Positions 17,487-26,044 of a DNA stretch of 45,098 bases are shown piece after piece. Location of the stretch: assembly GCA_964431685.1 (NCBI GenBank), contig CAYSLA010000008.1:1-45098 (forward strand), given 5' to 3'. Both the position numbers and the translations under genes were made by a program. Position 1 is the first letter of the stretch, and every line of letters begins with the position of its first letter. The notes beneath the pieces were generated by a model, which saw only the letters and a list, made by a program, of their open reading frames with translations, did not search any database and was not told the origin of the DNA. The stretch is from CAYSLA01 sp964431685. Its GTDB lineage: Bacteria; Armatimonadota; UBA5829.

Positions 17487-20356
17487 CGTTCTTTCGACTT
17501 TCGTTTCGCGTCGAGAAGTCTGCTGGTAGTGTCGGTCGGATCTGAGGAACGGGAGAGATCAACCGACTCGGTCAGATCGGTCTGACCCGGCAGGGGTGAC
17601 GTCGCGGCTGGCTTTTCACCGTCCAGTCTGTGCCGAAGCTCTTGGGCAATGGTCGGATCGATTCTGCGGTTCCCGCCAGTCTTCTTCGCCGTCAGCAGAC
17701 TATCCACCGTGTGTTCGACTGACTGCGGAGCAGGCGCGGTGCGTGTGGGCGAGTGGCTCACCCGCGCTATCTTGCCCATCAACTCCCTCAGAAGCTCGGA
17801 GGAAATGGCCACTCTCCGCACGGCAATATCCACAGGCAGCAAGAAGATTGCAGCGAATGTAAGCAGTCTCCAGAGGTCAGAGTACGTCCTCTTCGGCCGG
17901 AAGTGGCCGCCGAACACCTCGCTCGGATCGGGGTCAAACCTGCCGCCTGTCTGCTGGGCTAACCTGCGAAGAAGGCTGGTATTGGGCGAGACAAACTTGT
18001 ACTCCGGCGGGTAAGGAATGCTCAAGACGGACAACTCCGGAGACTCGCCCGACGCGGCCTCTCGTCTGATACTCACCACGTAGTTGCCAACATCCTCAGC
18101 GGGGAACGAAGCCTCGTATCTACCGGGGCCGGTCTGCTCAAGGTTCAGCCGGACTGCGTTCATATCAGGCGCAACAACAGAGCCTGATAGTGCAAGATTG
18201 TTTATGAATTCGCCATCCTCGTCTACCGCATCGACTCTGACCAGGCCTTTGCCGCTCTCCACATCCACTATCGACTGAAATACCGTGGGAGGACTTCTGC
18301 GCATAACGCCTCGCACCACCTGTGACCAGAACTTCGGATAGTCCGGCCATCCGAGCCAATGAGCGGACCACCTCGCCTTGCAGTCAGGTGTGAAGGCCGC
18401 GGACTGCCCCAGGCCATATCGCCAGAACGCCAGCACCGGATCGCCCTTGTGGGATTTCATCGGCACCCGCGCCGCCGGTTTTGCAGCCGTCATCACGTAG
18501 CCCAATAGCGGCGGTAAACCGCCTGATCCGACGCCGGCCAGCTCCGGCGCGTCTGGATCGTGCCTTGGAGTAAATGGCTCCTCGACGATGAGTGACTTTG
18601 AGACGGTAAGAACGTCCTTGGTAAAGATCGCCCTCAAGTCCCTGGCCGCCTTGGCCAGATAGAATTGCCCCTTGCCATAGTAGGCAACGACCCGCAGGAA
18701 TGGCACGTCTTTTCCATCGCCTATCGCCACGACGCTAACTGTGATCTTTTCAGACGCCATCTGCTTGACGAGCGGAACCACTCCTTCTTGCTCATCGCAG
18801 TCCGCCCCGTCCGCAAGCAGGATGATATGCCTCTGCCGGGTTCCGCTGCTCTTGATAACCTCATGCGCTTTCATAAGCGATGAGAAGACCATTATTCCTC
18901 CGCCTTCCGCACGAATGGTGGATATCTGGTCGTACAACTTGTCTTTGTCTGCAGCCGAGCTCAGGGGAACAGCCACGACGGGGTAGTCGTGACACACGAT
19001 CACCGAAACCTTGTCTATCGGCTGAAGCAACCGCACCACCGAGGAAGCGCCATCGTTCGCCAACTGTATCTTCGTTCGGCCGTCTTCGGTCGCACCCATA
19101 GACCCAGACTTATCCATCACGAGAGCCACCGTGAGAGACGGCAGCACCTTCTTTTTTCGAACCGACATCTCGACCGGCAGCGCCTCTTCCAGGGGAGTAT
19201 CGTAGTAGCCGCCGGCGCCAAAGCTGTTTTCGCCGCCAACCATGACCAGCCCCATTCCCACATTCTTCACAGCGCTGCTAACTGCCAGCATATGTTCGGG
19301 GGTGAGATTCCACGCAGGTATGTCTGAGAGTATGACTGCGTCGTAGTCCATGAGTTCTGCCAGACGCCGGGGAAGCAGCGACGAATCGCCGGTTGCCAAT
19401 TCCATCTCCTGCGTCTTCAGCGCGTTCGAGAGATACTTCGCCTGTCCTGCGACTCCCTCAATATACAATACTCTCGGCTTGCCGCGCACCCGCACAAAGC
19501 CGACTCCCGCGTTGTTGTCACTGCTGGTATCGGCAGGCACGTCCAGCACAGCTCGGTACTCGTATCCGCCTGCCTTTTCGACGGACTGCCTGAAGCTCAG
19601 CACGCTTCGGCCTTTTGTCAACTCGACTCTTCTGTCCATCACCGGCGAACCGTTGCGCAGTATGCGAACGGTGCCGACAGAAGGCTCACTCGCGAACAGC
19701 ACCAGGTTGAGATCGAATGGCTCGCCAACTTTGGCCTCAACGGACATGCTCAGCCTATCCACCAGAACTTCGTGCGGGTAGCTCCCAAAGAACGGCACTG
19801 TGTCAATCGAGATGTCGTCTGATGCCGCCAGCACCGCCTGGTCAATAGCACGGCCCATTGTCTCATTTCCGTCCGTCAGCAGAACGATCTTGCGAGCAGC
19901 CCGTTCCGGGAAGAGCGCCATACCCAGGCCGATGGCCTGCGCGATGTCGGTCTGCGCGGTCCGAGGCACCGAATATACCCGATTTACCTTCTTCGCCGGA
20001 CCCGGGCGCAGTTCCACGACTGCATCCGACCCGAACACCACAACACCGGCTTTCTGATCAGGTTTCATACCGGCCAAAGCCTGGTTGACGTAGCGCAGCA
20101 TCTGTGTCTGAACGCTCTTTGGAATGCTGTCGGAAACATCAAAACAGAATACAACGGCTTCTTCCGAGGCGTTGCGGACGGCCCGGGCGCCTGACATAAC
20201 GCCGATCAGGCAGCAAAGAATCACAATCCTCAGACCCAGGGCAAACCTCGCCCTGGAACGCGAGAGGTCAGCAAGTGACCCTCTGGTCACCCGCCATGTG
20301 AAGTAGATGGCTATCGGAGCCAGGAGAAGATACAGGGGCCTGACGAACTCAATCAT
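17483..20356 (-). CDS. Membrane protein with two VWA domains and an amidotransferase-like domain
   Basis: About 957 residues. Two membrane helices open the protein (LYLLLAPIAIYFTW; ALGLRIVILCCLIGVMSG), followed by a VWA domain with MIDAS DVSDS (about 73-77). A class-I glutamine-amidotransferase-like region spans about 290-390 (PRVLYIEGVAG, then MVGGENSFGAGGYYDTPLEEALPVE), followed by a second VWA with DKSGS (about 415-419). A further membrane segment lies near FAAIFLLPVDIAV and a basic, polar tail ends the protein. ATG 20356 follows AGGAGG by 8 nt and lies 2 nt after the upstream stop. Such proteins sit at the end of MoxR-DUF58 operons and probably act as metal-dependent adaptor or stress-complex partners in the envelope. 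Confidence 0.8.
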   Translation of the reverse strand: MIEFVRPLYLLLAPIAIYFTWRVTRGSLADLSRSRARFALGLRIVILCCLIGVMSGARAVRNASEEAVVFCFDVSDSIPKSVQTQMLRYVNQALAGMKPDQKAGVVVFGSDAVVELRPGPAKKVNRVYSVPRTAQTDIAQAIGLGMALFPERAARKIVLLTDGNETMGRAIDQAVLAASDDISIDTVPFFGSYPHEVLVDRLSMSVEAKVGEPFDLNLVLFASEPSVGTVRILRNGSPVMDRRVELTKGRSVLSFRQSVEKAGGYEYRAVLDVPADTSSDNNAGVGFVRVRGKPRVLYIEGVAGQAKYLSNALKTQEMELATGDSSLLPRRLAELMDYDAVILSDIPAWNLTPEHMLAVSSAVKNVGMGLVMVGGENSFGAGGYYDTPLEEALPVEMSVRKKKVLPSLTVALVMDKSGSMGATEDGRTKIQLANDGASSVVRLLQPIDKVSVIVCHDYPVVAVPLSSAADKDKLYDQISTIRAEGGGIMVFSSLMKAHEVIKSSGTRQRHIILLADGADCDEQEGVVPLVKQMASEKITVSVVAIGDGKDVPFLRVVAYYGKGQFYLAKAARDLRAIFTKDVLTVSKSLIVEEPFTPRHDPDAPELAGVGSGGLPPLLGYVMTAAKPAARVPMKSHKGDPVLAFWRYGLGQSAAFTPDCKARWSAHWLGWPDYPKFWSQVVRGVMRRSPPTVFQSIVDVESGKGLVRVDAVDEDGEFINNLALSGSVVAPDMNAVRLNLEQTGPGRYEASFPAEDVGNYVVSIRREAASGESPELSVLSIPYPPEYKFVSPNTSLLRRLAQQTGGRFDPDPSEVFGGHFRPKRTYSDLWRLLTFAAIFLLPVDIAVRRVAISSELLRELMGKIARVSHSPTRTAPAPQSVEHTVDSLLTAKKTGGNRRIDPTIAQELRHRLDGEKPAATSPLPGQTDLTESVDLSRSSDPTDTTSRLLDAKRKSKER

Positions 20357-20358
20357 CC

Positions 20359-22200
20359 CTATATCCTCCTGTGGTAGGCGTACCACTCAAAGGCCAGGAC
20401 GGCAAGCGCAAGAGCGGCCAAGACGCCGTATAGCTCAGTGTTGGCAGACACCCCACCCGACCTTGCGGAGAATTTGCGTCTGCCGAGTACAACGGTGTCC
20501 CGCGGAGTGGTGTCCGACTCATTGCTGGAGACCACGTTGCAAGCAAACTCGGTCTCGTAACCCCTCCCGCGGACTTTGTACAGACCCGCCTGATCTGTGC
20601 TGTCAAATACCACCGGACTGCCGTTAACTTTGACGGTGCGAGAGGAACCATCAGGCATTTTGACTGTTAGAGTTCCGACTCCAGAAGGCGGGCTGAGCTC
20701 GACCGATCGGCCAACCTTCACGGACCTGCCGGAAGACACCTCGAATGATGGTACAAGCCAGTCAACGCAGTTGGCCATGAACACAGGGAAGCTCACCCGC
20801 AGAGGAAAGTCGCTGTCCAGGATATCGAATCCAAGTTGAACGAATCTGGTCGCTCCGTCTACTCCTGCGACCGCTAGGGGACCGCCGGGGCCGTCAAGAA
20901 GACTCTCAGCCCAGGGCTTTGGGCGCAGGTATTGGGCCTTCGCAATACGCATACCGACCGGGTCAACAAAGGCGGTGACTGGACTCTTGCGGTTCCAGTC
21001 CACGATGCTCGGAGATGTCACGGCCTGTCCCACTGCCGCAGGTGCCTGTTGCGTAGAAGTACCGATCAGAAGATAACCGCCAGGCGGGAGCGGACCCGGC
21101 GGGCTGACCCGGTCAAATACGACCAAAGCGTACTCGCCTGCAGCCAGGCCTTCTGGCACCGACTCACCGCGCACCAGATCGATGCGCTTGTCCAACAGAA
21201 GAGCATTCTCCAGAAACACGTTCCCTTTGGTGACAAGAAGTGCTTCGATGCGTGCGTGTCTGGCGAGGTAGGCCGTCGCGGTATCGTCGACCGCCAGATC
21301 GTCATCCAATGCAATCTTCGCGATGATCCGACCGCTCGCCTCGCCAATCCCTTCAATGACCTCCTGGGCCGAGCCTCTTGAGAGTAGGTTGAGTTCGCGC
21401 ACGTCAATCAGTTTGTCGTTAAGATAAACCTCCAGGTTTGTCCGGCGATTCTGCAAGCCAAAGTTACGCACACCCACGAAAACCTGTTGATTACCGGAAT
21501 GGGTGCGACGTGAGTCAATGGCAGTGATGCCAACGTTCTCGCTTCGTCTGCCGATACGCTGGTAGCTGAGCTTGACGTCGCCTCCCGAGAGACTGGACAG
21601 GTCGTCGAAACCGCCATCAGAGTAGACCACAACTCGCGCGTCGCGTCCACGGTTCTCAGCGATTAGCGACAGAGCCAGCGTCATCGCCTGCCGCATATCG
21701 CACTCCGCGTCAGAGGGTCTGATTCCGGATATGGCAGCATTGAGCGCTCGCTTATCTTTGGTGAAGGAGATAACCACTCTGGCCCTGGCACCGGCGGATA
21801 TCACCAGCATCCGATCGCCGACTCCCATGCTTTGCGCCAATCCCCTCGCCCGTGACTTGGCGGCTTCGAGTCGGGATTGGCGCACGTCCCGAGACTGCAT
21901 GCTTGCGGAAGCGTCAATGATAGCGACCACACGGCTCTCCGGGGCGGCGCGAGTGCGTACATAAGGCCTGGCGAGGGCAAACGCGAGCATTAGAAGTGCC
22001 GCCAGTTGCAGAAACAACAGCAGGTTCTTTTTTAGCCTCTGAAAAGGCGCGTTGGCTTGAATGTCCGCGGTGGCATCCAACCAGAACTGAACTGAAGACA
22101 CCGTCTTGTCTTTGCGCCTAAGTTTCAGCAGATAAAGCACGACAACTATCGCGCCCAGGGGCAGGAACAGCAACAGTGTCAGCGGGGCCAGCAGGCTCAT
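20359..22200 (-). CDS. BatA-like membrane protein with VWA domain
   Basis: The 613-residue protein begins with the aerotolerance-regulator N-terminal arrangement: a helix LAPLTLLLFLPLGAIVVVLYLLKLRRK and a second helix NLLLFLQLAALLMLAFALARPY. A VWA domain follows with MIDAS DASAS at 96-100, then a long beta-rich extracytoplasmic part and a final C-terminal helix (LYGVLAALALAVLAFEWYAY). This is the layout of Bat/CoxE-like partners of MoxR ATPases. It is followed after 2 nt by the two-VWA gene and preceded by the DUF58 gene at a 10-bp distance. Confidence 0.85.
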   Translation of the reverse strand: MSLLAPLTLLLFLPLGAIVVVLYLLKLRRKDKTVSSVQFWLDATADIQANAPFQRLKKNLLLFLQLAALLMLAFALARPYVRTRAAPESRVVAIIDASASMQSRDVRQSRLEAAKSRARGLAQSMGVGDRMLVISAGARARVVISFTKDKRALNAAISGIRPSDAECDMRQAMTLALSLIAENRGRDARVVVYSDGGFDDLSSLSGGDVKLSYQRIGRRSENVGITAIDSRRTHSGNQQVFVGVRNFGLQNRRTNLEVYLNDKLIDVRELNLLSRGSAQEVIEGIGEASGRIIAKIALDDDLAVDDTATAYLARHARIEALLVTKGNVFLENALLLDKRIDLVRGESVPEGLAAGEYALVVFDRVSPPGPLPPGGYLLIGTSTQQAPAAVGQAVTSPSIVDWNRKSPVTAFVDPVGMRIAKAQYLRPKPWAESLLDGPGGPLAVAGVDGATRFVQLGFDILDSDFPLRVSFPVFMANCVDWLVPSFEVSSGRSVKVGRSVELSPPSGVGTLTVKMPDGSSRTVKVNGSPVVFDSTDQAGLYKVRGRGYETEFACNVVSSNESDTTPRDTVVLGRRKFSARSGGVSANTELYGVLAALALAVLAFEWYAYHRRI

Positions 22201-22210
22201 CTGTATCGCC

Positions 22211-23107
22211 TCATCTCAGCGCCCCGCGGCGGCGAAGATAGTTGAGAATCAAGTCCTCAAACGGAGTGTCATTGGCCACGAAGATGTACCCTGCGCCGTG
22301 ACTGGTGCAGAAGCTCTCAACCTCAGACCGGTGCCGCTGAACCGCCGAACGGTAGCGGCGCAGCAGAGATTGCGTTATTGTGACCTCGCGTTTCCGGCCG
22401 TCTTCGGAGTCTATCAGCATCAGATCGCCAACGATAGAAGGGTTGACTTCCTCTGTGTCCAGGAGATGGAACACCACCAGTTCAAACCCGCGCGAGAGCA
22501 GAGACAGCAGGCCGCGCTGATACTCTTCGTCCAAAAAATCGGAGACAACAACGGCCAGACCGCGATTGGAGCATTTCAGCGAGAGGTCTGTGAGTGAATC
22601 ACTCAGCTTCGTCTCCTTGCCCGGCGACACAGACTGCAGGTAGTCAAACAGGGCGGAAACAGACTGCTTGCCGCGCGCAGGACGCATCACCCCTGCTTGA
22701 CCGTCGGAGAACACCGACACGGAGACTCGGTCCAAGTTACACAGCGCAATGTATGACAAAGCCGCCACGATACGCTTGGCATAGAGTAGTTTTGTTGGAC
22801 TGCCAAAGTCCATAGACTTCGACGCATCGATGGCGAGATAGACGTAGAGGTCCTCTTCTTCAACGAACAGCTTCAGAAAAAGCCGCTCAAGCCGCGCGTA
22901 AACATTCCAGTCAACCCTGCGGAAGTCATCGCCGTGGGTGTAGTCGCGGTAGTCCGCGAATTCGACGGATGAGCCGCGCTTGCTCGATCGTCGCTCCCCG
23001 TGCAGTCTGCCGGCAAACACCTTGCGGGCAACGAGGACCAGCCTCTCGATCTTGCGAAGGAAGTCGGGGTCGAGCAGTTCGGTTGTGCGTTGCGTGACGT
23101 CATTCAC
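22211..23107 (-). CDS. DUF58 (VWA-like) protein
   Basis: About 298 residues with the DUF58 signature GSSVEFADYRDYTHGDDFRRVDWNVYARLERLFLK and the VWA-like motif LAIDASKSMDFG. The start is taken at GTG 23107, which has AAGGAG 8 nt upstream; GTG 23155 is also possible and would start just after the MoxR stop. DUF58 proteins are the usual direct partner of MoxR ATPases and are coded next to them, as here. Confidence 0.85.
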   Translation of the reverse strand: MNDVTQRTTELLDPDFLRKIERLVLVARKVFAGRLHGERRSSKRGSSVEFADYRDYTHGDDFRRVDWNVYARLERLFLKLFVEEEDLYVYLAIDASKSMDFGSPTKLLYAKRIVAALSYIALCNLDRVSVSVFSDGQAGVMRPARGKQSVSALFDYLQSVSPGKETKLSDSLTDLSLKCSNRGLAVVVSDFLDEEYQRGLLSLLSRGFELVVFHLLDTEEVNPSIVGDLMLIDSEDGRKREVTITQSLLRRYRSAVQRHRSEVESFCTSHGAGYIFVANDTPFEDLILNYLRRRGALR

Positions 23108-23160
23108 GCGGGTTTCTCCTTGCGCCCTCGGGAGCGCCGGTGTCCTCACCGGCACGAGTC

Positions 23161-24159
23161 CTACACCGGTACGTCTTCCCTGGTCACCTGTCTGGTGAGG
23201 ACTTCGTCGATGATGGCATCCTGGCTGATCTGTCCGGCCTCGCCTTCAAAGTTGAGCACTATCCGGTGGCGCAGAGCCGGTTTGGCCACAGCTACGACAT
23301 CGTCGAACGACACGTTGAACCGGCCGTCCAGCAGTGCACGCACCTTGGCGCCGAGTATCATCGCCTGAGCGCCACGCGGACTGGAGCCATATCGAACGTA
23401 ACGGTTTGTCATATCACACGCATACTCACTGCCCGGATGCGTTCCAAGGACGGTCCGAAGCACATATTCCTTGACGTGTTCGGCGACCAGCACTTCGCGA
23501 GCCACGCTCTGCATCGAGAGAATGCCGGGCCCATCTATGACCTTGTCCACGCAGGGCAAATCCGCTCCCGTGGTGCGATCAACGACGGTCGACAGCTCTT
23601 CCAGGCTCGGAAACTCCACAATCAGCTTGAACAGAAAACGGTCAAGCTGCGCTTCCGGCAGGGGATACGTCCCCTCCATCTCTATAGGATTCTGGGTTGC
23701 AAGCACCAGAAACGGCTCATCCAGCTTGCGCACGTTGCCTGCCACAGTCACGGAACGCTCCTGCATCGCCTCCAGCATAGCTGACTGGGTCTTGGGCGTG
23801 GCGCGGTTGACTTCGTCGGCGAGAACTATGTTGGCGAAGATCGGGCCGTGCTGGAACGAGAACTGCCTCGCGCCGCCCTCGGTCTCCACGAGGATGTTGG
23901 TTCCGACTATGTCGGCGGGCATCAGATCCGGGGTGAACTGAATGCGCGAGAACACCAGATCAGCCGCCTCAGCTATCGTGCGCACAAGCAGCGTCTTCCC
24001 GAGCCCGGGCACTCCCTCGAGCAGGACGTGGCCATTGGCTATCAGCGCCGTGATGACCCCGTCAACTATCTCGGACTGACCCACGATTACCTTGGCGATT
24101 TCGGAGCGAAGCCTGACAAACGAATCCGCAAACTCCTGTGCTCTTTCGGCTGCTTCCAT
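23161..24159 (-). CDS. MoxR-family AAA+ ATPase
   Basis: The 332-residue protein has Walker A GVPGLGKT (49-56), Walker B VLADEVNRA (D115-E116), the MoxR segment ATQNPIEMEGTYPLPEAQLDRFLF and the C-terminal lid. MoxR ATPases act as chaperone-like remodellers, often inserting metal or assembling complexes with VWA partners. It is preceded by a gap-containing spacer and followed by DUF58, BatA-like and two-VWA genes, a standard order. Confidence 0.95.
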   Translation of the reverse strand: MEAAERAQEFADSFVRLRSEIAKVIVGQSEIVDGVITALIANGHVLLEGVPGLGKTLLVRTIAEAADLVFSRIQFTPDLMPADIVGTNILVETEGGARQFSFQHGPIFANIVLADEVNRATPKTQSAMLEAMQERSVTVAGNVRKLDEPFLVLATQNPIEMEGTYPLPEAQLDRFLFKLIVEFPSLEELSTVVDRTTGADLPCVDKVIDGPGILSMQSVAREVLVAEHVKEYVLRTVLGTHPGSEYACDMTNRYVRYGSSPRGAQAMILGAKVRALLDGRFNVSFDDVVAVAKPALRHRIVLNFEGEAGQISQDAIIDEVLTRQVTREDVPV

Positions 24160-24205
24160 ACTCGTGCCTCACTTTCTTAGTTGCCTGGTTCACTCGCACA
24201 CCTCA

Positions 24206-24256
24206 CCCTGAACTTGATTCAGGGCCTGCGCAGGTGGGTGCTGAAACCAGTTCAGC
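24206..24256. repeat. Double-hairpin interspersed repeat
   Basis: Two adjacent stem-loops: CCCTGAA/TTCAGGG around cttga (24206-24224) and GCTGAA/TTCAGC around accag (24240-24256). This paired-hairpin layout is typical of REP-like intergenic elements present in many genomic copies, which explains why the assembly broke here. Confidence 0.6.
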
Positions 24257-24284
24257 ATGACGTGCATGCTCCTGCCTGCTATTC

Positions 24285-24384
24285 NNNNNNNNNNNNNNNN
24301 NNNNNNNNNNNNNNNNNNNNNNNNNNNNNNNNNNNNNNNNNNNNNNNNNNNNNNNNNNNNNNNNNNNNNNNNNNNNNNNNNNNN
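24285..24384. other. Scaffold gap of 100 N flanked by a 40-bp direct repeat
   Basis: The 40 bases before the gap (24245-24284) and the 40 bases after it (24385-24424) are identical. The simplest reading is that the two contig ends overlap and were not merged, so nothing is missing. A tandem repeat inside the REP-like element is the alternative. Confidence 0.9.
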
Positions 24385-24418
24385 AACCAGTTCAGCATGA
24401 CGTGCATGCTCCTGCCTG

Positions 24419-26044
24419 CTATTCCAGACTACTGAAGTAGTCCTTTACTCGTGTGCGATATGCGGGGGGCACTTTCTCTTTCGCTAGTGCCTCCTCCGCA
24501 GTCTTACGATAGTCCGGAAGAACCTCACTGTACGGAACCGATGCCGGCGACGATGCGTCCGGTGCGCCCTTCGTCTCACCTGCCGAGAACACCATCCCGC
24601 TCTGACCAACTTGCGTCGGGACTTTCTCTATCTTATCAGTGGGTTGCAGTTTGCCTCTCGGCCCTGTGTTGCGGTTGTCTGCCCCAAATCCGCCACCCGG
24701 CCCCGTTCCAGAAGACCCTATCCCACACTGCACCAGCGCGCATCCGGTGCCCTTGCACGTACCGCACGCGCTCTGCAACGCCAGAGCCATCTGCTGCGCT
24801 TTTTCCATCTGCTCCATCATGCGCTTGAGCTCTTCGGGACTCATCTTCGCGAGCTTCTCGGCGTTCTCCCGCATCATCTTCGCAAGCTCGTCCAGATCGG
24901 TGTTCTTGAGCGCCTCCGCGAGCGCTTCCATCTGCTTCCTCAGGGTCTCGCGGTCGACTTTGCTCATATTCCCAGAGCCCATCTTCTGCGAGAGCTTTCG
25001 CATCAGTTCCGCTGCCGCCTGGAAATCGGAGTTGGCCGCCAGCTTCGCCAAGGCCTCTCCGAGTTCGGAAGGTATGGGCAGGCTGGAGTTCGGATCGGCG
25101 TATTTCTCCAGGGCTTCGGCGAGTTGCTTGCGCTCAGACTCATTCAGAGGCCCGGACTTATTGGCCAGACGCTTGAGCAGCTCATCTGACGGGACTTTCT
25201 TGAGCGCATCTTCTGGAGGGATGTTCTCACGTTTGGCGATTTCGGCTGCGGTGCGGCGCGCAAGTTCGTCGGTGGACTCCCGCATCCTGGCCTCCGCTTC
25301 TCGCATCGAACGTGTTCCCGAGTTCGCCTCCGCCAGTTTCTGTTGCTCACGAGCGAGTTCATCGCTCAGTTTGCGGGTCTTGACCAGCGCAGTCTTGCGG
25401 TTCAGGCGACCAGTCTCCATCTTCTCGCCCAATTTCTGCATCCGGTCAGCAAGCTTGCGAATGTCTTCACGCGATGGGCCGGCCTGTTTTCGGATATCGC
25501 GCGCAGCCCTCGTAAGGTTCTTACCTTCCTGTTTCATCACCTGGGCTTCGCGTCTGCGTTCCGGTGAGTTCAACCCGGGAATCACCGGCAGAAGTATCGC
25601 GAGGGCCAGCAGCAGGGCGGCTGCCCCGAACAGCCAATGCTGGAACCCGATTCGCCTTCGGAAGACCTCGGAGGGTTTCGTCGACGACAGCGTGTTCTCA
25701 GCATCCGAGATCAAAGCAGTAGTGAACTCATCTGCAGAACTTGATGATCGGGCTGAAAGCGCGGTTGACACACGCTCTTTGAGACCGGCTCGACGGTCGG
25801 CCGCGACCGCGATGGATGCGTCGGACAGCGGCCTGACAATGGCATAAAGGGTCCCTACGACCGCTCCACTGCCAACGACCGCGGCCCAAAGGCGGTAGTC
25901 GAGCAGTGCATCGTACTTGCCGGACAGCAGCGCAAACACGGCGGCAACGATCATTCCGCAGCCGAGCCCTACCATAAGCCACTTCTCAACCAGCAGAAGC
26001 CTCACCCGCGCGCGCAACGCTTTCCTGTGAGAATCGAATTTCAA
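24419..26044 (-). CDS. Coiled-coil membrane protein (DUF4175-like)
   Basis: The 541-residue protein has three N-terminal membrane helices (about 20-42, 52-70 and 132-157). A long charged coiled-coil region follows (about 170-420, rich in Lys/Glu/Ala/Met), then a CGTCKGTGC cysteine cluster, a Gly/Ser-rich linker and a C-terminal element (YRKTAEEALAKEKVPPAYRTRVKDYF) seen at the end of DUF4175-type proteins in MoxR operons. Its start overlaps the permease stop (ATGA). Probably an inner-membrane scaffold of the MoxR-VWA complex. It ends 34 bp from the scaffold gap. Confidence 0.7.
   Translation of the reverse strand: MKFDSHRKALRARVRLLLVEKWLMVGLGCGMIVAAVFALLSGKYDALLDYRLWAAVVGSGAVVGTLYAIVRPLSDASIAVAADRRAGLKERVSTALSARSSSSADEFTTALISDAENTLSSTKPSEVFRRRIGFQHWLFGAAALLLALAILLPVIPGLNSPERRREAQVMKQEGKNLTRAARDIRKQAGPSREDIRKLADRMQKLGEKMETGRLNRKTALVKTRKLSDELAREQQKLAEANSGTRSMREAEARMRESTDELARRTAAEIAKRENIPPEDALKKVPSDELLKRLANKSGPLNESERKQLAEALEKYADPNSSLPIPSELGEALAKLAANSDFQAAAELMRKLSQKMGSGNMSKVDRETLRKQMEALAEALKNTDLDELAKMMRENAEKLAKMSPEELKRMMEQMEKAQQMALALQSACGTCKGTGCALVQCGIGSSGTGPGGGFGADNRNTGPRGKLQPTDKIEKVPTQVGQSGMVFSAGETKGAPDASSPASVPYSEVLPDYRKTAEEALAKEKVPPAYRTRVKDYFSSLE

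Noticed and set aside
24639..25847. Long plus-strand open frame (402 codons) opposite the coiled-coil gene
   Set aside because: Serine/Arg-rich shadow of the Lys/Glu-rich coiled-coil gene on the other strand; no independent support.
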